Source of the DNA: Ipomoea triloba
Lineage: Eukaryota > Streptophyta > Magnoliopsida > Solanales > Convolvulaceae
Length of the DNA: 64,000 nucleotides
Reading direction: 5' to 3'
Assembly (NCBI RefSeq): GCF_003576645.1
Contig: NC_044918.1
Coordinates: 28,801,991-28,865,990, forward strand
Shown: in pieces, positions 55,674 through 64,000 of the stretch
Numbering within the stretch: the stretch's first letter is position 1
How the letters are laid out: every line of letters starts with the position of its first letter
Position numbers and translations under genes: made by a program
The notes under the pieces: model-generated
Told to the model about the DNA's origin: nothing
The model's input: the letters and a program-made list of their open reading frames with translations, nothing else
Database searches by the model: none

Positions 55674-56215
55674 ATGCCACTGCCATGCATGGATGTAAAC
55701 TAAACCAAGAAAAGGAAACCTTTTGTTGGGATCTGAATTGAAACCCCATTGCATTACGAAAATTTATCTTTAACTCGACAATGATTTGTGCTGCAATTAA
55801 AGAGTTTGTAACATAAGTTTTTTTCCAATCATTATGAGCAAATTTCAGTTGAGTTCATGTGGAAATGTGGAATGTATGTTATGAAATAAAACTATTAAAA
55901 ACATTGCTATTTTTTTCCAAAAAAAAAAAAAACAAACAAAAAACAAAATATTATGTGCATGGTCAATTTATTTAAAAAAATTACAATCAAATAATTTGTT
56001 AACGGTAAACACATAATCTGAATATCATTTTAATTTGGACCAAAGTCCATAATACAAGGTGAACCGTCCATGGTATAATTGGGCGGGTGACAACGAGATT
56101 GAACTAATTGGACTCGTTTCACTAAACATTTAACTTGCAGTTAAAATTTGTATTTTTTGAATAGTAAATTGTTTTAACCACTCCTCCAAACACAAATATA
56201 TATGCAAATCTGCAA
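55674..56215. other. Intergenic, AT-rich
   Basis: No gene. 56030-56085 holds 'tttggaccaaagtccataatacaaggtgaaccgtccatggtata', a fragment of the GGTCCA repeat family seen at 49.2 kb. Confidence 0.4.
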
Positions 56216-56224
56216 TGATTAAAT

Positions 56225-56400
56225 CTAGAGAGATTTCACATGAGAAGAAGAGAGCCAAATGTAGCCAGGGACAACCTGCCGAAACGTCTTCACAGCTCAG
56301 CAAGCAATTGAAGGCGGAGTTGGGCAAACTCGGCAAGTCATCCCTGGCTGCAACTCACACCCTACCTCTTCATGCAAAAAACTCTCTAAAGAAAAGCTAG
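56225..56400 (-). ncRNA. MIR169: miR169 precursor (locus 2)
   Basis: Minus-strand 56350-56330 reads CAGCCAGGGATG...TTGCCGA, miR169 with A-to-G at position 7. The 3' arm (56282-56261) reads TCGGCAGGTTGTCCCTGGCT, with compensating changes that keep the pairing (CCAGGGA against TCCCTGG). The loop is about 47 bases. The downstream flank 'ctcatgtga' is shared with locus 1, so the two are paralogues. A 61-codon frame on the plus strand across the hairpin is incidental. Confidence 0.85.
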
Positions 56401-57950
56401 GCTATGGTGAACCCACAATACACACTATATGTATACATAACTAGATTATAGTGATAGAAAGTACCTTCACTTTTTGGTTTTTTTCATTGAAGACAAGTGA
56501 ATGAATTGGTCGTGATCCTATATATAGAGGATGCGGAGAAATATAATAAGCAACATCAAATCGATCAGAAGGATAAAATTAAATTGGTCAACTAAAACAA
56601 GATGAAAAGGAATATGTTCCTCAAAATTTTTATTTGTTTCATAGGGGTATATATCAACAACTGTTTGCCCACCATTTTCATGGGCTCCTTTTTATTATAA
56701 ACGCCGCACTCCCATCTTACTTTTCCCTTTGGGTGTGGTCTCTAGTTTTAGTGGAGATCATAGAGCCATTGAGACCTAAGCATACCGTAATACATACAGT
56801 ATAATTATTATCAATCTAGTCCAGTAAATATTATTAGTATTTTTATAAGGAGGGTTCATGTTAGAATAATTTTTCAAGTGGAAAGTGAAGTTGTTATTAT
56901 ATATATATATATATAAATAAAGACATGAAGAATAAGAAACAATATGCACATTGTCTGATTGGCTATAAATCTCAAATTTTTATTGGTCCCTTTTCTCTGT
57001 TTCCTCCTTTGGACTTGGCGCATTACGGTTCATACTATATACAGAGAGAATACAGCTTCACACCCCAATAATGGTTGCCTTTTTGTAAAGTGCTCCGTAG
57101 CATTTCTTCATCTTCTCGTCCTTTCTAATATGCAACGGCCAAATAGTTCACTCTAAATCATTATCATTATAAACTATTTTAGACCTCTTTTTAAAAAAAA
57201 AATTATTATTGCTTCAATATAGTGAATTATTTTATTTTGAAATATTCATGATGAATTTTTTTTAGTTTACAAATTTTTCACTTTTTGCTATCAATTTTAA
57301 AATATTCCAATTTAATTATTATAAAATATTCAACCAGCCTTCAAATATATATAAAAGTTACAGTCTTTGAGACGGTAATTATGTCTTCCTCCTCAATTCA
57401 CAAGACCCGTTCAAGATTGGTCCTTACAAGAAAAGTGATTTTTTTTTAGTATTAACTTTCTATACTCTTACATACATATGGTGGCTAGTTGATTTGGTAT
57501 CGTTTGATTGTGTGCCTTGTAGATGTAGAATAAAATTTTCTCTGAAGTATGTTACCAAATTTCAGTATTTTATTTATTCAACTATCTTTGCTTCTTTTTT
57601 TAAAACATTTTTTTTACCTCTGTACCAATATTCGTTATACCAGTGCATGCATGGTACATTATTCGAAAAATCTCAAAACTATTAATATGAAAATTCATAC
57701 TGAAAATTCATAGACTTTTCCAAAAAAAAAAAATTGTTAAAATCTCAGTATTTTTTGAACTCAAGGAATAAAAGCCAACAAAAACTTCATATATATCAAG
57801 TATAAAAATGAAAAGGTCAGTGTAGTAGGCCGGCGTCAAAATCTCGATTAACTTTCTTATGAATTAAATGTTTTTTATATTTCAAAAAAAAATCGTGCAT
57901 GAATTTTATTACTGCAAGATAGAATGATTCATACCAGAGACTAACTAAAG
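56401..57950. other. Intergenic region, upstream of miR169 locus 2
   Basis: The minus-strand promoter of the miR169 locus should lie here. 'tcctatatatagaggatgc' (56516-56534) is AT-rich and TATA-like, but strand and use are unclear. No protein gene was recognised. Confidence 0.3.
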
Positions 57951-57954
57951 AGAT

Positions 57955-58387
57955 TATTACCAAAATGGTCTTTCGACTATTGCGAAATTACCAATTTGGT
58001 TCTCGATAATTTTTTGTGCCTAATTAAGTTCCTTGACTTTAAAATTTTTAATTAATTTGGTCTTCCGTTTATTTTGCCGTTAAAATTGGGACCTAATTGG
58101 TAATTTTGTTATAGTCAAGGGACTAAATTGGTAATTTTGCTATAGTCAAGGACCAAATTGGTAATTAATTTTTCACTGAAATGGTCCCTTGATTCTAGCA
58201 AAATTACCAATTTGGTCCCTTGACTATAGCAAAATTATCAATTTGGTCCCGATTTTAACGGCAAAATAAACGGAGGACCAAATTGGTTAAAATTTTCAAA
58301 GTCGAGGGACTTAATTGAGCACGAAAAATTGTCGAGGACTAAATTGATAATTTCGCAATAGTCGAGGGACCATTTCGGTAATAAACT
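57955..58387. repeat. Fold-back element with ends 'ttattaccaaaatggtc / gaccatttcggtaataa'
   Basis: The arms of about 210 bp pair across a centre near 58170. The words 'ccaatttggtccc', 'actatagcaaaatta' and 'ccgttaaaat' recur in both orientations, some twice per arm. Confidence 0.8.
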
Positions 58388-58544
58388 CCTAACTAAATAA
58401 TTACTCATCATCATTACAAGTGTTATTAATTTGATACACCTTGCATTAATTTCTCATAGAGCTTTAATGAAAATAAAAAATTTCAAATTCATATAAATAG
58501 TTAAAAATAAATAATAAATGATAGAATATTAAAGTTACTTTTAT

Positions 58545-58735
58545 ATGGGTGTCCCGGAAAACACTCTCACATGGATGATGGGAGTGGGTTCGAGCCTCAG
58601 TGAAGGCAACTGTTGACTCTTTGTGACTCTTTTTTTTTTTTTTGGAAACCACTCTTTGTGCTTCAGTAGGTTGAGAAAGTAGCTATGAACAGATACTACA
58701 TTGTAACAGAGTCAGTAGTACTCAAAAAAAAAGTT
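58545..58735 (+). mobile_element. SINE family 1 with poly-A tail
   Basis: B-box-like 'gggttcgagcctc' (58587-58599), body 'ggcaactgttgactctttg', a poly-T interruption with a partial repeat ('actctttgtg' twice), then 'gttgagaaagtagctatgaa' and a poly-A end. The best preserved copy of the family here, although the head is diverged. Confidence 0.6.
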
Positions 58736-58737
58736 AC

Positions 58738-59039
58738 GTTTAGATTTGGCAGAGCTTATTTAGAAGCTTATAACTTATTTTAAGCTACTAATAAGCTATA
58801 CGTTTGATAATATTCTCAAAATAAGCTAGTAGTTTTTTTAAAAAATAATAAGTTAGTAGTTTAAAATAAGAGCTTATTACTAAATGCTATCTTAGGTAGC
58901 GTTTCACACATAAGCTATTAGTTTCTTAACTTTTTTTCCATCTTTAATTTATCCTTATTATTTTAAATAAATGACATCCTTTATCCATCTCAATTAAAAT
59001 GTGACCATTTTTTTTATTATTATTTAAGACTGATTATCT

Positions 59040-59078
<39 letters not shown>

Positions 59079-59370
59079 AAAGGAAATTCACAACAATATT
59101 GTTACTTCATTATGGGATGCTAGTCATGATTATGCTAATAGTTTATTTCAAAATGTTAAATTTTAATATGTAAACAAACCTATTTAAATTTAAAACTATT
59201 TAATTTTTATGAAGATGTCATTTTTGGCCTTTTTACATTTATCAGCTTATCAAAAAGCTAATTTTACCAAACACTTTTAAGCATAATCAGCTAGCTTAAC
59301 AGCTCTTCAGCTTTCAGTTTCTAGCTTATAGCTTTTTAGCGTTTAGCTAGGTTTGCCAAATATAGTACAA
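58738..59370. mobile_element. MITE with ends 'tttagatttggca / tgccaaatata'
   Basis: Inverted ends, and an interior packed with AGCTTAT/ATAAGCT words. Contains (TA)n at 59042-59075. Related to the element at 49.69 kb. Non-coding. Confidence 0.5.
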
Positions 59371-59377
59371 GACACAC

Positions 59378-60000
59378 ACACACACATGGGTGGTGGCTCC
59401 TGTGCAGTTGTGCGGTTAAGTGAGAGCCATTGATTTTGCCTAAATCAACGTTCGGGATCAACCATGTTTAAAAAAATACGGTGGCAATTTGATCTTTTTA
59501 ATTTGCATCTAGGTCAAATTTAAGGTGCGTGATTTTGCTTCTTATGGTGTGTGGTTTTCCTTCTTAAGGTGCGTAGTTTTTGTGCTTAAGATGCGTGGTC
59601 GTTTTGAGTTTAAGGTGCGTTAGTTGTTGAAACTTAAGTGTGACGGTCTAAACCTTTTGGTGCGTGATTTTCCTTCTTAAGGTGCGTGATTTGTGTGCTT
59701 AAGTGCGTCAGTTGTTAAAACTTAAGGTGTGTCGACCTAAGGCTTTAGGTGCGTAGTTTTCCTTCTTAAGGTACGTGACTTGTGTGCTTAAGGTGCGTCA
59801 GTTGTGAAACTTAAAATACGCCATTTAAAACTTAAGGTGCATGATTTTTCTTCTTAAGGTGCTTTGTTTGTGTGCTTAAGGTGCGTGTTTTGTGTACTTA
59901 AAATGCGTCATTTTGATGCTTAAGGTTATGTGCGTCATTTCTACACTTAAGGTGCGTTCTTTGTGTGTTAGCCGCACTAACGCAAGGGAATCCTTCCTTA
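59378..60000 (+). repeat. GGTGCGT minisatellite array with GTGCGG ends
   Basis: From about 59522 to 59965 there are roughly 17 imperfect units of about 22-30 bp built on 'cttaaggtgcgt-(g/c)a-ttttgtg'. The array is bracketed by 'gtgcagttgtgcggttaagtg' on the left and 'gtgttagccgcactaacgc' on the right, which are partly inverse. No coding. Confidence 0.75.
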
Positions 60001-60775
60001 TATATATGTGTGTGTGTGAGTAAAGTGCTAGTATAAGATTAGAATGATATGAAAATAAAGTTGTAAAGAATGAAATAATTTCATTTTGTTTATATTAGTT
60101 GATGACCAAGTTTTGAAAAATAAGTGAATGACAAAAAAAATGTAATGATATTTTCATAATTATCACGGTGCACTTAGTAATGATTCCATTAATATATATA
60201 CTCGTGATATATAAAAGTGCATAAGTGGGATATACCATAATTTGTTAACAAATGCATTGTGAAGCTTTGTTTAGCACAATGTTTATCATCATGGTTACTT
60301 TTTAACTTATTTTATAGCTATCAATTAATTCAAATGAACGAATAGAATTATTTTAAATTATTTACGTGAAGTATTATTCTGATGTTAACTTGGACATATT
60401 ATACATATAGTGCGCCACATTGCACTATCGTCAGACTCAGCTTTTGCCAAGAGAAGAATACTGCACCTCAATCATTGCAATCATGATAGATCGAAACGTG
60501 GTAGGTCTATATATAATATTCTAATTTCTAAGGAATAGAATCAATAGACTTTATCACTTTTATGGTGTCATGCGTCCCTAGAGATATGCTCAGACCTGTA
60601 AATTGTCAAAATCTTGATGTATGCCTGGGTCAAAATTAGATATTCTGCTTAATTATTCCCCATTTTGAAGAGAATGATTCGCCTAAAATAACGACAAAAT
60701 ATGGTGATATTTAAAAAAAAAAAAAAAAGAAAATTTTGATAGTGCATTTATAGATTGTTGGAGATTTATAATTTT
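60001..60775. other. Spacer without recognised content
   Basis: AT-rich, no frame or repeat end found. Confidence 0.4.
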
Positions 60776-60779
60776 ACGA

Positions 60780-61100
60780 GAAAAGGATCAAATAGGTCAT
60801 TCAATTTTACTAGAAAAGTTAATTAAGCCCTTAAACTTTTTAAACTTACAATTAGGTACATAACCATGTCAATTTAGTTTATCAAGGCTTAGTTACCCGT
60901 TAGTGACTTGTAATAACAGGTCACTAGAATTCCAACGATTGTCCGACGATATTTCGGTGGTAAAATTTGACGACGACAACAAACACGTGGCTGGAGATGG
61001 CGACCAAACCGGTCGCCATCTCCTAGAGACAACGAAAGCGACCAGTTTTGTTACCCTTTCCGTCACAGAGATAGCAACTAATCAGGTGCGTTAGTTGTGA
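60780..61100. repeat. Partial copy of the 45.7-kb fold-back family
   Basis: 'ggatcaaataggtcattcaa', 'aattaagcccttaaac', 'agtgacttgtaataacaggtc' and an inner hairpin 'ggagatggcgaccaaaccggtcgccatctcc' (60994-61024) correspond to one arm plus centre. Confidence 0.5.
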
Positions 61101-62110
61101 AACTAATTACTTATGATTAAATAGCATAAAGAACACAAAAATACAAGTAATAAACATAAATCTTGCAAAAGAAAAGAGATAAGGGAAAGAAAGTTTCTCT
61201 ATTCAAATGGATGGTAGAATCTTAAAATCCAAGTTTCAAATCCAAGATTACAAGGTTCAAAAGTGTTAAAGAACATAAATCTAAGCCTAATCTAACTAAA
61301 AATATGAAAGGGGGTGAATGAAAGTGTTTAGAGTTCAACAATGGGTCAAAACCAAGTTCAAAATGCTCAAAACGAGCTTAAATATAAACAGAGCAGGTGC
61401 CACACGGCCACCTACGCGGCCCATGTAGGTAGCCGTTTCTTTTTGGCCGATTTACAGTGCATTTTTCGCTGTAAGCATGCAGAATTCTATACAACTTCTT
61501 TGCCCAAAACCACTTTATTAGCCTTTTTTATCTTCAACAAAGTTGTAGCGCTTCAAGTTGGCTTTCCAATGGAGCAAGAATCACCTCATTTGGACATTCC
61601 TAGAATGAGATATGGTCAAAATACCGAACAGTGGCAGATTTGGACGAAATCTGTAAGTTTGGATGATTTTGACCCCTTTGGCTTCCTTTTTAAGATGTAA
61701 TGTCTTCATAAGAGTTGTAGCGCTTTGAGTCTTCTTTCCAATGGCACAAGAATCACTCAATTTAAATATTTCTAGACCGAGATATCGTCCAAATACCGAA
61801 CAATGACCAATCTATGTGAGACTTTAAGATTTTTTGGCACTTGTTCCACTTTTTCCTTGGTTTAATTTGTGCATATGATCAAAACCATTGAAAATACCAC
61901 TCTTAGGCTCCCTTGCAAGTGTTGCATCCATCTCCATAGCTTCTTCTTGGCTCCTATTGACTCCAAATGCATCGAAAATGTTCTTTTTTGACTCTAGTTC
62001 CCTCCAAAATGCATGAAAATATTCATCTTTACTTCCAAATCCAAACTCCTTGCAAAATAACATAATTTAGTCTTAATCTCATTAAATTTGGAATGATCAA
62101 TAAGCAAAAT
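61101..62110. repeat. LTR-like repeat sequence with an internal duplication
   Basis: 61535-61660 and 61700-61810 are diverged tandem copies ('agttgtagcgctt', 'tttccaatgg.gcaagaatcac', 'gagatat.gtc.aaataccgaac'). The block resembles 2500-2680. Probably part of a gypsy LTR; no ends or pol found. Confidence 0.4.
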
Positions 62111-62119
62111 GACTTGGTG

Positions 62120-62900
62120 AAAGGGGAAAAATATAGACAAATAAGCACATATCAATTTTTGAAACCAAAGAGCTTCCTTTTCATAGAGTATGTCATTAAG
62201 ATCTCTAATCAGGCGTTTCTCAAAAGCTTGAAGCCCATTAAAGGTAGAATAGTTAGTCCACTGCCGTGAATCCTAGCCTCTAGCCAAGTGCCTTTAACGT
62301 TTAAAGATGTTGCCAAAAACCTCCTTGTTCCATTTTTTGCTTTTTTTTTCAATGATAACATCCATGAGATTGATAAAGCTGCCAAACCTTTGGCTAATGA
62401 ACTCTTCCTAGATCTTCCCATAGTCCTCCTTTAGGAGCCAAATCGCCTCAAATCTGAAAGGACGCTTAGCCTTATTAGGGGAATTGCCAGCTGTGTCAAT
62501 GAATAAAATCAGATGATGGACAAAGTAAACTTTGGGGAGAACCACCGTTGTTGCCTCCAGGAAAGCAAGCTAGGTTTGGTGCCAAGCCTCTGTCTATGAA
62601 CCACGCGACTCCCAGCGTGCCTACCCTAAGTGAATTTCGGTCCCGCGGTCCTCAATGCAATTCGAGGAGCCCGCACCCACTATAAGCATCCACAAATCTT
62701 TGGATAGCGTTGTGGTTCACCACTTCGCTACCCCATTACTCCTCGGATGACGTGATATCATTAAGGTCTCTCAAAAAGACCCAAGGGTCATTAATGGTGT
62801 CCCAAAAGTTTCTACAACTTTCTCAAAACCTACTCTTAGTCATGGGATTCGGTCTCACATATGCAAAAGTGAAAAAACAACTATCATTATAACTATGAAT
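62120..62900 (-). pseudogene. LINE ORF2 relic (endonuclease region)
   Basis: Minus-strand fragments in shifting frames match the L1-type ORF2 endonuclease in order: PWVFLRDLNDITSSEE (about 62735-62785), NAIQRFVDAYSGCGLLEL, RNSLRVGTLG, then APNLAFLEATTVVLPKVYFV and HHLILFID (about 62500-62580). Further on come KRPFRFEAIWLLKEDYG, KSKKWNKEVFGNIFK and ALWFQKL. Several stops and frame changes. No reverse transcriptase follows within the window, so it is a truncated dead copy. Confidence 0.7.
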
Positions 62901-63780
62901 CGTTACCATTATTTTGAGCCTAAATCATTATAGCTATGAATCATTACCATTATTTTGAGCACGTGGCTCATTCATTGCTATAATTTATTTAAGATATTTT
63001 GAATATAAATCATTTCTATACTTAGCTTTGAGCATAACTCATGCACAAACTTATGATTTATTAATCATTACCATTATTTTGAGTTTAAATCATTACCTAT
63101 ACTTTTAGCTATTTTTGGGTATTTTGACATATATAAATCATTATTATAAATTACATTACCATATATAACATGTATTATTATTTATCCTTCCAAAAATGAT
63201 AACAATTTCAAATTTTAAAATAGAAGTCTTTCATGTGCTGAGCTAGAAAAGACTTTTGTTTTTATAATGTATTTAGATGTTTTGTTCTTCTTATTTTCAT
63301 GCCATAAACAAAAACTATTTTTTTTCATTAATTTTTTTTTTCATGTGAACTTGTGTTTTTTGCTTTAAGATATATTGAATCTTTAATTTATTATCTTTTT
63401 GAATAGATCAAGGATTCATAAGCTATCTTTAAGAACTCTGGGATGAAAATCTTGATAGTTTTCTTGATTCTTGATAACTCTTGTATCTTCTCATTGTTGT
63501 ACATGTGATCTTAGCATCCTTTATTTGTCACTTGTCATACTTGAGATCTCATTTTTAGCATATGATCAAATACTATGACAAATGACTGTGATTTCATATC
63601 GTGTCTATTTCTCACATACTTATCATTTCTTTTCTCGTTATTTGTGTCTTTCATTTTCTATTTTAGTGTAATCATTTTTTGCTATCTTGTTTTAGTCGGT
63701 TTATTGTTATCACCCAACATTCTTCTTTCTCTCACATAATTACTTGTCTATGGTGTGGTATGACCTGCAAATACTGTTGC
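62901..63780. other. AT-rich spacer with a diverged tandem repeat
   Basis: The words 'atcattaccattattttgagc' recur three times between 62902 and 63085, spaced by about 50-140 bp. No gene. Confidence 0.4.
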
Positions 63781-63784
63781 AAAA

Positions 63785-64000
63785 ATTTATGTCTAAGCCG
63801 TCTAGGCACCCGCCTAGGCGCTAGGCGCTCCTAGACCGAGGCGAATTGCTCCCTAGGCGTCTGCCTAGGTGACCGGCCGACTAGGAGGCCGCCTAGCGCC
63901 TAACTCGGCCGACTGGACCGAGTTGGCGGCCGACTGGGCAGAATTTAACCGAGTTAACTCGCCCAACTCGGCAGAGTTAGTCGAGTTAACTCGAGCGAGT
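63785..64000. repeat. GC-rich CCTAGGCG / CGAGTTAACTCG repeat at the right edge
   Basis: Dense CCTAGGCG, TAGGCGC and CGGCCGACT words followed by GAGTTAACTCG-type palindromes. Sharp rise in GC against the flank. Continues beyond the window. Probably a terminal or satellite-like part of a repeat. Confidence 0.6.

Noticed and set aside
56215..56400. 61-codon plus-strand frame
   Set aside because: Lies across the miR169 hairpin on the opposite strand; the coding appearance comes from the stem sequence.

Overview
This is a gene-poor, AT-rich stretch of a plant nuclear genome, most likely a eudicot. Evidence for a plant is an intron-rich PH-RCC1-FYVE-BRX gene (a plant-only architecture), a CC-NBS-LRR resistance gene of the R1-like class that is abundant in Solanales, two miR169 hairpins, and dense plant retrotransposons, Helitrons, SINEs and MITEs. 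The R1-like gene makes Solanales (for example Convolvulaceae) a reasonable but unproven guess.

Layout. 1-400: possible first exon of a minus-strand gene leaving the window. 400-7500: repeats, comprising a Ty3/gypsy pol relic, a small Helitron, a NAM-associated-domain pseudogene split by a SINE, and AT-rich spacer. 7559-15035: the one large conventional gene, minus strand, nine coding exons whose boundaries could be read to the base; its big RCC1 exon carries a one-base frameshift. 15.7-28.3 kb: nested repeats, with an old repeat split by a LINE-derived element (17-bp target duplication), which is itself split by about 5.8 kb of gypsy LTR material. 28508-31325: NBS-LRR gene whose LRR tail is broken by two frameshifts. 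31998-35218: a complete-looking Helitron carrying a fragment that resembles the first exon of an Agenet-domain gene. 35.3-44.9 kb: Tourist-like, hAT-like and CACTA-like elements, a long hairpin, a degenerate telomere-like tract, and an inverted copy of the 23.9-26.3 kb block.

46.3-56.4 kb: two minus-strand miR169 precursors about 10 kb apart. Between them lie an ORF1-only LINE insertion (16-bp target duplication) and a young Copia element (identical 135-bp LTRs, 5-bp target duplication) whose coding region nevertheless has two stops and a frameshift. 56.4-64 kb: fold-back elements, SINEs, a GGTGCGT minisatellite, a LINE ORF2 relic and a GC-rich repeat at the right edge.

The host loci do not form a pathway: one membrane-trafficking or polarity regulator, one immune receptor and one microRNA pair. 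Most of the sequence is layered transposon insertion, duplication and decay. All coordinates and motifs were read by eye; family names rest on motif recognition, not on a search.
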